From: Pseudonocardia sp. TRM90224 | GTDB taxonomy: Bacteria; Actinomycetota; Actinomycetes; Mycobacteriales; Pseudonocardiaceae | Length of the DNA: 64,000 nucleotides | Reading direction: 5' to 3' | Assembly (NCBI RefSeq): GCF_021245725.1 | Contig: NZ_JAJGSX010000008.1 | Location: 248,001-312,000, forward strand | Shown: piece after piece, positions 41,936 through 49,197 of the stretch | How the letters are laid out: every line of letters begins with the position of its first letter | Position numbering within the stretch: the stretch's first letter is position 1 | Made by a program: the position numbers and the translations under genes | Notes under the pieces: model-generated | What the model saw: the letters and a program-made list of their open reading frames with translations, nothing else | What the model was told of the DNA's origin: nothing | Databases searched by the model: none

Positions 41936-42913
41936 TCAGGCCCCGATCCGCGCATCGAGCGGGCGGGGTGCGGCGACGATCCGGGTGCCCGTCCCGCTGG
42001 GCCCGAGCGACGTGCCGGCCAGGGCGGCGTTGGTGATCACGGCGGTGCGCCCGCCGGCGCGCAGGAACTGGATCGCCGCGCGCACCTTCGGCCCCATGCT
42101 GCCCTCCGGGAACTGCCCGTCGTCGGCGTGCGCCTGCGCCTCGTCGACGCTCATCACCTCGATCGGGCGCTCGTGCTCGGTCCCGTGGTCGAGCGCCACC
42201 CGGGCGACGTCCGTGACCAGCACCAACGCCTCCGCACCGAGCGCCGTCGCGAGCCGCTGCGCCGCGATGTCCTTGTCGATCACCGCGTCCACCCCGCGGT
42301 AGGCACCGCCATCGACGACGACCGGGACTCCCCCACCGCCCGCGGCGATCACGATCTGCCCCCGCTCGACCAGCGCCGTCACCGCCTCCAGCTCGACGAT
42401 CTCGCGCGGCTGCGGCGACGGGACGAGCCTGCGGTAGCCGCGGCCCGCGTCCTCCGCGACCACCCAGCCCAGCTCGTCGGAACGCTGCTTCGCCTCGTCG
42501 GCGCTCATGAACGGCCCGACCGGCTTGGTCGGGCGGGCGAACGCCGGGTCGGACTCGTCGACGACGACGTGCGTGATCACCGTGACGATCCCCGGCAGCT
42601 GCCCGCCGCCCGCCTCGTGCAGCGCGAGCGTCACCACGGAGCCGAGCTGGCCCTCCGTCATGGCGTCGAGCAGGTACATCGGCATCCGCGGCACGCGGTG
42701 CGCGGCCTCGTCCTGCTGGATCGCGAGGTTGCCCACCTGCGGCCCGTTGCCGTGCACGAGCACAACCCGCCAGCCCGCGGCGTGCAGCTCGCAGACGGCG
42801 TCGGCCATGCCGCGCGCGTTGGCGAGCTGCTCGTCGCTGGTGCCGGCCTGGCCGGCTCTGGTGATCGCGTTGCCGCCGAGCGCTACGACGGCCGTTCGAA
42901 CCTGAGCGCCCAT
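41936..42913 (-). CDS. arcC: Carbamate kinase
   Basis: A 325-residue amino-acid-kinase-fold enzyme. VVALGGNAITRAG is at the N-terminus, followed by VLVHGNGPQVGNL, LGWVVAEDAGRGYRRLVPSPQP, GGGGVPVV, AVIDKDIAAQRLA and FPEGSMGPKVRAAI near the C-terminus; all are carbamate-kinase motifs. It would turn carbamoyl phosphate and ADP into ATP, ammonia and CO2, the energy-yielding end of an AllF/AllG-type carbamoyltransferase. ATG 42913 begins 9 bp after the GNAT stop; the ribosome site is weak, so coupling is likely. It stands between fdrA and the nitrogen-starvation genes. Confidence 0.93.
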   Translation of the reverse strand: MGAQVRTAVVALGGNAITRAGQAGTSDEQLANARGMADAVCELHAAGWRVVLVHGNGPQVGNLAIQQDEAAHRVPRMPMYLLDAMTEGQLGSVVTLALHEAGGGQLPGIVTVITHVVVDESDPAFARPTKPVGPFMSADEAKQRSDELGWVVAEDAGRGYRRLVPSPQPREIVELEAVTALVERGQIVIAAGGGGVPVVVDGGAYRGVDAVIDKDIAAQRLATALGAEALVLVTDVARVALDHGTEHERPIEVMSVDEAQAHADDGQFPEGSMGPKVRAAIQFLRAGGRTAVITNAALAGTSLGPSGTGTRIVAAPRPLDARIGA

Positions 42914-42921
42914 CGTCGCGG

Positions 42922-43413
42922 TCAAGACGCACCCAACTGGATGTCCATCAGCAGGTGCGGCAACCCCACGTACAGCTCGGGCTCGCCGAGCTGCCGCCAT
43001 CCGAGCCTCCTGAAGAAGGCACCGTTGGCCGGCTGGACGTGCGCGAGCATGCGGTGCCCGCCGAGCGCGCCCGCGGTGGCGACGGCGAAGCGCACCAGCG
43101 GACCGCCCAGCAGCTTCGCCCGGAACGGCGGCAGGACGGCCAACCGGTCGCCCTGCCACACGCCCCCTTCAAGCGGGAACAGCCGCACCGTCCCCGCGGG
43201 GACGCCGTCGACCAAGCCCAGTACGTGCACGGTCGAGCCGGACTCGTCGTGGACGTCGCGGTCGGACCGGTCGAAGACGTGCTGCTCGGCGACGAACACC
43301 GCATGCCGGATGCCGTGGTGCACGCCGAGGTCGGCGGCACCGGTGGCGATCCGGCACTCCACGCGGTGGGCCGTTCCAGCCCGTGCCGTTCCGGTACCGA
43401 CGGTCGTCGTCAA
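42922..43413 (-). CDS. GNAT acetyltransferase, MSMEG_0567/Sll0786 type
   Basis: A 163-residue GNAT protein. HGIRHAVFVAEQHVFDRSDRD is the conserved entry, GLVDGVPAGTVRLFPLEGG follows, and the acetyl-CoA loop region (LAVLPPFRAKLLGGPLVRFAVATA) and NGAFFRRLGW are clear. This fits the N-acetyltransferase that belongs to Nit1C/nitrogen-starvation clusters. The acceptor is unknown. The frame opens with a TTG at 43413, 6 bp after the upstream stop; a GTG (VECRIATG) 17 codons later is an alternative start. Confidence 0.85.
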   Translation of the reverse strand: MTTTVGTGTARAGTAHRVECRIATGAADLGVHHGIRHAVFVAEQHVFDRSDRDVHDESGSTVHVLGLVDGVPAGTVRLFPLEGGVWQGDRLAVLPPFRAKLLGGPLVRFAVATAGALGGHRMLAHVQPANGAFFRRLGWRQLGEPELYVGLPHLLMDIQLGAS

Positions 43414-43419
43414 CGTCGG

Positions 43420-43905
43420 TCAGAGCGTCCAGGTCTGCATCACCAGCGCGCCCTCGCGACGGGCGGTGAGGTTCGCGTCGAGGACGTCGAGCGGGTGCAT
43501 CGGCTTGACGCCTTCGATGAGGTCGGTCTCGCGCATGCCGTAGAGGGCGGCCATCGCGAAGCGGCAGGCGTAGACCTTGCCGCCTTCCTTCATGAACGTC
43601 TGGAGCTGGTTGTTGTAGGCGAGGTGGCCGGGGAAGGCCTCCGAGCCGACCGTCGGGAACCCGCGGGTCGCCGAGGCCATCAGCACGCCGGGCCCGTAGA
43701 GCACGAGGCTCGTGTCGAAGCCCTTCCGGTTGATGCGCGTGCAGGTCAGCATGTTGACCAGGCCGACGGAGCCCTCGAAGGGCACCGTGTGCATGAAGAT
43801 GTAGGCCTTCTCGCCCTCGTTGGCCTGGATGTCGTCGAACAACTTCTCGTCGTAGTCGACGATCGCGTCGCCGGCGTGTGCCCGCTCTCCGACAATCTGA
43901 GCCAC
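43420..43905 (-). CDS. MSMEG_0572/Sll0783-type nitrogen-starvation response protein
   Basis: A 161-residue soluble protein. GEKAYIFMHTVPFEGSVGLVNMLTCTRINRKGFDTSLVLYGPGVLMA and MKEGGKVYACRFAMAALYGMRE are strongly conserved phrases of the Sll0783 family, with a DsrE-like flavour and two cysteines. In Synechocystis the sll0783 gene is induced on nitrogen starvation, and family members stand at the head of Nit1C clusters. The GTG start at 43905 has GAAGGAGAG upstream. It is the first gene of the run GNAT, arcC, fdrA, glycosyltransferase and lies behind a near-perfect promoter with site S5. Confidence 0.88.
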   Translation of the reverse strand: MAQIVGERAHAGDAIVDYDEKLFDDIQANEGEKAYIFMHTVPFEGSVGLVNMLTCTRINRKGFDTSLVLYGPGVLMASATRGFPTVGSEAFPGHLAYNNQLQTFMKEGGKVYACRFAMAALYGMRETDLIEGVKPMHPLDVLDANLTARREGALVMQTWTL

Positions 43906-43925
43906 AGTCTCTCTCCTTCGACGCG

Positions 43926-43978
43926 CGTTTACTATCGGATATGCGCGTTCATCATACGTAAGGAGGGAAGACTGTCAA
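43926..43978 (-). promoter_or_regulatory. Strong promoter overlapped by shared-operator site S5
   Basis: On the minus strand, TTGACA (43978-43973) and TATGAT (43956-43951) are separated by 16 bp, a near-consensus vegetative promoter. The conserved block (43926-43951, plus strand CGTTTACTATCGGATATG and on) spans the expected start site and touches the -10. A bound protein there would block transcription, so repression with strong release is expected. The -35 lies in the stop codon of the upstream gene. Confidence 0.7.
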
Positions 43979-44928
43979 CGACGCCGGAGACCGGTCACCC
44001 GGACATCCGCGAGGCGCAGGACGTTCGCCCGTTCGGCCCCCGCCCTCACCGCCAGCTCACCGCTGCCGTCGAGCGTTCCGACAGGCGCGGCAGCCAGTTC
44101 GCGAGACTCGAACGCGGCGACGCACTCCGTCACCCGGCCGGTCGGCACGCAGAGCAGGAACCCGAAGCTCGGGAAGCAGTTGAGCCATCGCGTCAGCGGC
44201 ACGCCGGCCGGCGCCGGCAGCACGTCGAGATCGACCGTGACACCGAGGTCGCCGTGTTCGAGCAGCATCGCGAGCGAGCCGAGCAGCCCGGCCATGCTGA
44301 TGTCCTTCGCGGCCACGCACACCCCGGCCGCAGCCAGCTCGGCGAGCAGCCGCACGTCACCGGCGCAGCGGTCGCCGCGTGACTTGAAGGCGGGGAAGTA
44401 CGGGAAGTCGGGGCGCATCTCCCCGTCGAGCGCCGCCGCGACGACGAGCGACTGGCCGGGTGCCGCGCGGATCACCGAGAGCGGGACGGGCGCGTGCCCG
44501 ACCCCGAACGCCGAGACGGCCGGCGGGCCGTCGTGGATCGTGAGGTGCCCGCCGATGACGGGCACGTCGTAGAGCAGCGACGCCTCGCGCATGCCAGCCA
44601 GCACGGTGCGCGCCACATCGGGGGTCGCCACGACCGTGTCGACGATGCCGAGGGGCACCGCACCCATCGCGGCCATGTCGTTGACGTTGGTCAGCACCGC
44701 CGCGAACCCCGCGGCGTGCGGGTCGGCCGCGACGAACGGCGGGAAGATCGCCTCACCGCAGCCGACGACCTTCGTGCCGCCCGCGTCGACGACCGCGCCG
44801 TCGTCGCCTGGCCCTCCCAGCCAGTCCGACGCCCCCAGCACGTCGCTGACCAGCCCGATCTCGGCCTTCGAGCGCAGACCGGGATTGGCGAGGACGGACG
44901 CGACGATCTCGTCGAGCCCCTCGCTCAT
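43975..44928 (-). CDS. Sll0787-type AIR-synthase-like protein
   Basis: A 317-residue PurM/ThiL/SelD-fold protein. GDDGAVVDAGG is the ATP-binding Asp/Gly motif, LTNVNDMAAMGAVPLGIVDTV the conserved middle block, VIGGHLTIHDG the His-containing loop and VAAKDISMAGLLGSLAML the second-domain motif. It matches the AIR-synthase-related family that accompanies the radical SAM and GNAT genes in Nit1C clusters. It probably activates a substrate by ATP-dependent phosphorylation or adenylation; the substrate is unknown. The ATG at 44928 overlaps the stop of the XRE-cupin gene (ATGA). Confidence 0.88.
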   Translation of the reverse strand: MSEGLDEIVASVLANPGLRSKAEIGLVSDVLGASDWLGGPGDDGAVVDAGGTKVVGCGEAIFPPFVAADPHAAGFAAVLTNVNDMAAMGAVPLGIVDTVVATPDVARTVLAGMREASLLYDVPVIGGHLTIHDGPPAVSAFGVGHAPVPLSVIRAAPGQSLVVAAALDGEMRPDFPYFPAFKSRGDRCAGDVRLLAELAAAGVCVAAKDISMAGLLGSLAMLLEHGDLGVTVDLDVLPAPAGVPLTRWLNCFPSFGFLLCVPTGRVTECVAAFESRELAAAPVGTLDGSGELAVRAGAERANVLRLADVRVTGLRRR

Positions 44929-45530
44929 CCGGGGACCGTGAACCAGACGGCCGTCGTCGGGGTGTCGGTGCTGTTGCGCCACGTGTGCGGGCGGTCGGCC
45001 GGGTAGTGCAGGACGTCGCCCGCGGCGACGTCGTAGCGCTCGCCGCTGATCTCGACCTGCAGGGTGCCGTCGAGGACCATCAGGATCTCCTCGCCCGCGC
45101 GCAGCGAACGGCTGCTGCCGCTGCCACCACCGGGCTCGACCACGGCTGCGACGCCGGAGGCGCGCAGCCGCTCGGTCGGGGAGGCGAGCACCTGCGCGGT
45201 GACGCGCTCGGCCGCCGGCGTCCAGTCGCCGGGAGCGGGCCGCCGTTCACCGGCCTTGACGTGCGACGCGATCGGGGCGGTAGCAGCGCCGTCGTCGACG
45301 AAGTGGCCGATCGGGCGGCCGAGCGCCGCGGCGAGCTTGAGCAGGGTCGTGATGGTCGGGACCATGTCGCCGCGCTCGACCTTGTGGATCGCGGCCGCCG
45401 AGACCCCCGACCGCGCGGCGAGCTGCTGCAACGACAACCCGAGCGCGCCCCGCCCGTCGCGGATCTTGGGCCCGATCGCGTCGACGATGGGCTCCCACGA
45501 ACCGCCGGCAGCCGACTCCTGTGGCAGCAT
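44925..45530 (-). CDS. XRE family regulator with C-terminal cupin domain
   Basis: A 201-residue regulator. An N-terminal HTH_XRE (LGLSLQQLAARSGVSAAAIHKVERGDMVPTITTLLKLAAALG) is at about 30-75, and a C-terminal cupin (LRAGEEILMVLDGTLQVEISGERYDVAAGDVLHYPADRPHTWRN) at about 140-190. Such proteins sense small ligands and often repress a neighbouring catabolic operon. ATG 45530 is preferred over the adjacent GTG at 45533 because AGGAGG is then 5 bp away. It is coupled to the AIR-synthase-like gene and is a good candidate for binding the CGTNNACTAT sites of the island. Confidence 0.9.
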   Translation of the reverse strand: MLPQESAAGGSWEPIVDAIGPKIRDGRGALGLSLQQLAARSGVSAAAIHKVERGDMVPTITTLLKLAAALGRPIGHFVDDGAATAPIASHVKAGERRPAPGDWTPAAERVTAQVLASPTERLRASGVAAVVEPGGGSGSSRSLRAGEEILMVLDGTLQVEISGERYDVAAGDVLHYPADRPHTWRNSTDTPTTAVWFTVPG

Positions 45531-45551
45531 CACGACCTCCTCACGTGCAGC

Positions 45552-45578
45552 ATCATAAACACGCTTCGCCTATCGTGG
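45552..45578 (-). promoter_or_regulatory. Promoter of the XRE-cupin operon with a degenerate shared-operator block
   Basis: A minus-strand TATGAT (45557-45552) lies 22 bp from the ATG. Further upstream, CGCTTCGCCTATCG on the plus strand shares CGC and CTATCG at the spacing seen in site S5 (CGCGTTTACTATCG). TTGTCC lies 19 bp from the -10, longer than ideal. Confidence 0.35.
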
Positions 45579-45650
45579 ACAACCGGAGGACGGATCGCCC
45601 GCGCAGGCAGCCGGCGGTTGCAGGAAGTGCGCCGCAACCCTCGGCGCGGG

Positions 45651-45726
45651 GAGGGCAGGAAAGCCACTTTGCTGCCCTGTGAGGGCCGGAAAGTGGCTTT
45701 GCTGCCCTCGCGTGCGAATCGCACGC
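45651..45726. repeat. Family B palindrome, copy 4, with mini-hairpin
   Basis: Arms 45651-45671 and 45689-45709 pair with two mismatches. They are followed by the perfect mini-hairpin GCGTGCG-AAT-CGCACGC (45710-45726) and ATCC. With copy 5 it fills the 361-bp gap 45531-45891, where I see no gene. Confidence 0.93.
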
Positions 45727-45780
45727 ATCCTGCTCGGGCCCCGGCCTCGGTTGTTCCGGTGCCGACCCGCCTCCCGGGCC

Positions 45781-45833
45781 GTCAGGAAAGCCACTTTCAT
45801 GCAACGTGGTTGCATGAAAGTGGCTTTGCTGAC
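45781..45833. repeat. Family B palindrome, copy 5 (long-stem variant)
   Basis: Arms of 25 nt (45781-45805 and 45809-45833) with one mismatch and a 3-nt loop (GTG). The GGAAAGCCACTTTC core is continued inward by ATGCAAC/GTTGCAT, which the other copies lack. No mini-hairpin follows. Confidence 0.93.
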
Positions 45834-45891
45834 CTTCCACACGCTGCTCACGCAGCCGACGTGACCCGGCGTGCAGTCTGGTCCGGGTCGG

Positions 45892-47613
45892 TCAGTCGCG
45901 CCGGCCCCGGCCCGCGCCGGCGGCCGCGAAGCCGCGGTCGCGGCGCACGTTCGCGCGCCGACCCTTCAACGTGGTGCTGCCGCGGAGGCTGCGCAGCACG
46001 TCGTCGGCGGCATGCTCGGGGATCTCCACGAGCGCGTGGCGCTCGTGGATCTGGATCGCGCCGATGTCGCGGCCCGACAGGTTCGACTCGTTCGCGAGCG
46101 CGCCGACGATGTCCTGCGGGCGCACCCCGCCGGCCCGGCCGGCGTTGACGAACAGCCTGGTCATGCCGGTCTTCGGCGGCCGGGTACCAGCGGCGCCACC
46201 GCGGCCCCGAGCCTCGCGCGGGCCGCTTGCGCGACCCGGTGTGACGACCGGGATGTCGTCGCCATCGTCCGGGGTGCCGGCGACGGCCTGCATCAGCTGG
46301 ACGGCGGCCGTGGCGACATCGAGCAGGTCGTGCTCGGCTGCGAGGCCGGCGAGCATGCCGCGGACGTCGTCGGCGTCGGTGCCGCTGAGCAGCTGCTCCT
46401 CGAGCGCGGCGCGGGTGCGCTCGAGGCGGGCAGCCCGCAGGTCGGCTGCGGTCGGGACGGGCGCGAACTCGATCGGCTGCCCGGTGAGCCGCTCGACGGC
46501 ACGCAGCGCGTGGACCTTCGACGGCGGGACGAGCGTGATCGCGACGCCCTCGCGCCCGGCGCGGCCCACGCGGCCGATCCGGTGCACGTAGGCCTCGGAG
46601 CTCTGGGGGACGTCGTGGTTGACGACGTGCGTGAGCAGGTCGATGTCGAGGCCGCGAGCGGCGACGTCGGTCGCGACGAGCAGCTCGGTGCGGCCGCTGC
46701 GCAGCCGCTCGACCACGCGGGTGCGGTGTTCCTGGTCCATGCCGCCGTGCAGCGCCTCGGCACGCAGGCCGCGGGCGGTCAGCGTTTCGGTGACGGCGTC
46801 GACGTCGAGGCGGGTGCGGCAGAACACGATCGCGGCCGTGGGCCGCTCCGCCTCCAGCACACGCCCGAGGGCCGCGGTGGTGTGGGTGCGCGGCACGAGG
46901 TACGCGGTCTGGCGCACCTTCGGCGCCTCACCCTCGGCAACCGCCTCGCGGCGGATCCGGACGGTGATCGGCTCGCGGAGGTACTTCTGCGCGAGCACCT
47001 CGATCCGGCGCGGCATGGTGGCGCTGAACAGCACCGCCTGCCGGGTGTCCGGAGTGGCGTCGAGGAGGGTCTCGATGTCCTCGACGAAGCCCATGTCGAG
47101 CATCTCGTCGGCCTCGTCGAGCACAACGGTCTCGAGCGCGTCGAGGCGCAGCGCGCCGCGGTTCATCAGGTCGATCGCGCGACCCGGCGTGGCGACGACG
47201 ACGTCGACGCCCTGCTGCAGCGCCTTCCACTGCGGGCCGACGGGCGCGCCGCCGTAAACGGTGAGCACGCGGGCACCGAGCCGCGCGCCGTAGCGGGTGA
47301 CGGCCTCGGCGACCTGCAGCGCGAGCTCGCGGGTCGGGGTCAGCACGAGGCCGAACGGGGCGTCGCCACGCGAGCGCTCGGGGCGCAGCTCGGCGAGGCG
47401 CTCCAGCATGGGCAGCGCGAAGGCAGCCGTCTTGCCGGTGCCGGTCGCGGCCTGCCCGAGCAGGTCGTGGCCTTCGATGAGGGGCCCGATGGCCTGCGCC
47501 TGGATCGGGCTGGGTGCGGTGTAGCCGAGTTCCTCGACGGCGGCGAGGAGCTCGGGGCGGAGCGGGAGATCGGAGAAAGCGGGCAGGTCGAGCACGTGCT
47601 CGTTCAGGGTCAA
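45892..47613 (-). CDS. deaD: DEAD-box RNA helicase, DeaD/CsdA type with DbpA-like RNA-binding C-terminus
   Basis: A 573-residue ATP-dependent RNA helicase. The Q motif is at FSDLPLRPELLAAVEELGYTAPSPIQAQAI, motif I ATGTGKT at 56-62, motif Ia PTRELA, motif II DEAD at 167-170, motif III SAT, motif V TDVAARGLDI and motif VI HRIGRVGRAG. A linker rich in Gly/Arg/Pro precedes a C-terminal DbpA-type RNA-binding domain (MTRLFVNAGRAGGVRPQDIVGAL). It unwinds structured RNA in ribosome assembly and mRNA decay, often in the cold. The TTG at 47613 is the most likely start; the ribosome site is weak. The region upstream has a GC hairpin (47636-47657). Confidence 0.9.
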   Translation of the reverse strand: MTLNEHVLDLPAFSDLPLRPELLAAVEELGYTAPSPIQAQAIGPLIEGHDLLGQAATGTGKTAAFALPMLERLAELRPERSRGDAPFGLVLTPTRELALQVAEAVTRYGARLGARVLTVYGGAPVGPQWKALQQGVDVVVATPGRAIDLMNRGALRLDALETVVLDEADEMLDMGFVEDIETLLDATPDTRQAVLFSATMPRRIEVLAQKYLREPITVRIRREAVAEGEAPKVRQTAYLVPRTHTTAALGRVLEAERPTAAIVFCRTRLDVDAVTETLTARGLRAEALHGGMDQEHRTRVVERLRSGRTELLVATDVAARGLDIDLLTHVVNHDVPQSSEAYVHRIGRVGRAGREGVAITLVPPSKVHALRAVERLTGQPIEFAPVPTAADLRAARLERTRAALEEQLLSGTDADDVRGMLAGLAAEHDLLDVATAAVQLMQAVAGTPDDGDDIPVVTPGRASGPREARGRGGAAGTRPPKTGMTRLFVNAGRAGGVRPQDIVGALANESNLSGRDIGAIQIHERHALVEIPEHAADDVLRSLRGSTTLKGRRANVRRDRGFAAAGAGRGRRD

Positions 47614-47782
47614 CTCACGTCTTTCGTCGCAGCGGGCGGGGCACGGTCGCGTGCCCCGCGGGCGAGCCCGCGTGGCCCTCTGCACGAGTTCTGCCTGGCC
47701 GGTGCGGTCTCAAACAGTGTCAACGCACTGTCGGCTCCACATACTCCCAGGTGACGCGGCTCACCCGGGCCCCGGGGGGCGC

Positions 47783-48487
47783 ATGCGGCACGATCGGGAC
47801 GTGCAGCGCCTCGTGATGTGGGACGTCGACCTCACCCTGATCGCGGCCGGTGGTGTCGGTGTGGAGGCGTACGGCACGGCGTTCACGGCCGTCACCGGGG
47901 TCCCGTGGACCGGGGTGTTCGCCGCGGCGGGCACGACCGACCTGGAGATGACCCCGCTGCTGTTCGCCCAGCACGGGATCGCCGAGGCGACGCCGCACCT
48001 GGAGGCGTTCTTCACCGCCTACGCCGCGGAGTTCGCCGCGCAGAGCCACCGGGTGCCGGCCGAGGGGCGGCTGCTGCCCGGCGTCGAGCAGGTGCTGGCG
48101 GCGCTGCACGCGCGGCCCGACGTGGTGCAGACGCTGGTCACCGGCAACATCGCCGCGGTCGGGATCGGCAAGGTCGCGGCGTTCGGCCTGGACCGCTACC
48201 TCGACACCGTGGTCGGCGGCTACGGCGACGACGACGCCGTGCGCGCCACGCTCGTGCGCCGCAGCCGCGAGCGCGCGGAGATCGCGTACGGGCCGTTCGA
48301 CGAGGTGCTCGTGGTCGGCGACACCGTCCGCGACGTGGCAGCGGCGCTGGGCGCAGGCGTGACAGCCGTAGCGGTCGCGACCGGGCACACTCCCGCGGCC
48401 GAGCTCGAAGCGGCCGGGGCGCACCACGTGCTCCCCGACCTCGGCGACGTCGACGGGGTGGTGGCGCTGCTCACGGGCGAGGCCTGA
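47783..48487 (+). CDS. HAD family hydrolase (phosphoglycolate-phosphatase-like)
   Basis: A 234-residue phosphatase-fold protein. Motif I is MWDVDLTLI (Asp14, Asp16), motif II TLVTGN, and motif IV VLVVGDTVRDVAAALGAG. A helical cap lies between residues 20 and 90. It probably removes phosphate from a small metabolite; phosphoglycolate is the nearest known substrate. ATG 47783 (after GGGGGGCGC) is used; an ATG at 47816 would drop the first eleven residues. It is divergent from the DEAD-box helicase gene and convergent with the next, with a family B palindrome between. Confidence 0.87.
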   Translation: MRHDRDVQRLVMWDVDLTLIAAGGVGVEAYGTAFTAVTGVPWTGVFAAAGTTDLEMTPLLFAQHGIAEATPHLEAFFTAYAAEFAAQSHRVPAEGRLLPGVEQVLAALHARPDVVQTLVTGNIAAVGIGKVAAFGLDRYLDTVVGGYGDDDAVRATLVRRSRERAEIAYGPFDEVLVVGDTVRDVAAALGAGVTAVAVATGHTPAAELEAAGAHHVLPDLGDVDGVVALLTGEA

Positions 48488-48542
48488 CCGGCCGGGGGTT
48501 GAGCCGGCGCCCCACCTACCCGCCGCCATGTGTGGCGCAAGC

Positions 48543-48600
48543 GAGGGCAGCAAAGCCACTTTCCGGCCCTCACAGGGCAGCAAAGTGGCTTTCCTGCCCT
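48543..48600. repeat. Family B palindrome, copy 6
   Basis: GAGGGCAGCAAAGCCACTTT and its near complement (to 48600), loop about 15 nt, no mini-hairpin. It lies in the 219-bp gap between the convergent HAD and YcxB-like genes; the rest of this gap shows nothing I recognise. Confidence 0.9.
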
Positions 48601-48706
48601 GCCCCTCCCCCAGGTGAGCTGCGCGGTCACAGTCACGCACCTCCGTCCGCAGGGCGCCCACTCTCCCCGAGCACCCAGGGCGGGTCAGTGGCTCCAGCGC
48701 CACCCC

Positions 48707-49174
48707 TCACACCAGCTGCTGCCGCTGCTGCAGGAACGCCCGCAGCACGGCGTCCTGCCCCGGCGCCATCAGCTGCTTCGGGACGATCACGACCTGGATC
48801 CGCGCCAGGTGCAGGATGAACTCGGACGCGGTCTCGCGGGCCTCGCCGAACCTCTCCCAGCTCACGTCGCCGCGCATGCCCGGCTCGATGGTCGTGACGC
48901 CGCTGTCGGCGAGCACGACGGTCGACGGGCCGTTGACCCGGGCGGCGATGTCGCGGTTGGACCGCTTGGCCAGCAGCGGCGCGAACAGCAGGGCGCCACC
49001 GGCGCACACCAGCCCGACACCGTAGGTGACAGCGCTCGCGAAGAGCAGCCACACCCCGAGCAGCACCACCACGGCCGCGCCGATGCGCATCCACAGGAAC
49101 GTCCTGGCGTTCACGCTGCGGACGACGCGGTCGTACCGCGTCGGGTCCGGTGGGACCTCGATGACCATGTGCAC
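48707..49174 (-). CDS. YcxB-like membrane-anchored hypothetical protein
   Basis: A 155-residue protein. Two adjacent membrane segments at about 29-68 (IGAAVVVLLGVWLLFASAVTYGVGLVCAGGALLFAPLLA) are followed by a C-terminal beta domain (GPSTVVLADSGVTTIEPGMRGDVSWERFGEARETASEFILHL...VIVPKQLM). This layout fits the YcxB-like family; no function is known. The gene reads from GTG 49174 or ATG 49168. It follows 23 bp after the tex gene on the same strand and may be co-transcribed. Confidence 0.75.
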   Translation of the reverse strand: MHMVIEVPPDPTRYDRVVRSVNARTFLWMRIGAAVVVLLGVWLLFASAVTYGVGLVCAGGALLFAPLLAKRSNRDIAARVNGPSTVVLADSGVTTIEPGMRGDVSWERFGEARETASEFILHLARIQVVIVPKQLMAPGQDAVLRAFLQQRQQLV

Positions 49175-49197
49175 GATGCAACCCCCCGTTGCTGCCG

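Noticed and set aside
23495..44928. An intact Nit1C nitrilase cluster or an epoxide-carboxylation cluster
   Set aside because: No nitrilase (Glu-Lys-Cys enzyme), no epoxyalkane:CoM transferase and no alkene monooxygenase gene is present among the plausible CDSs of the window.
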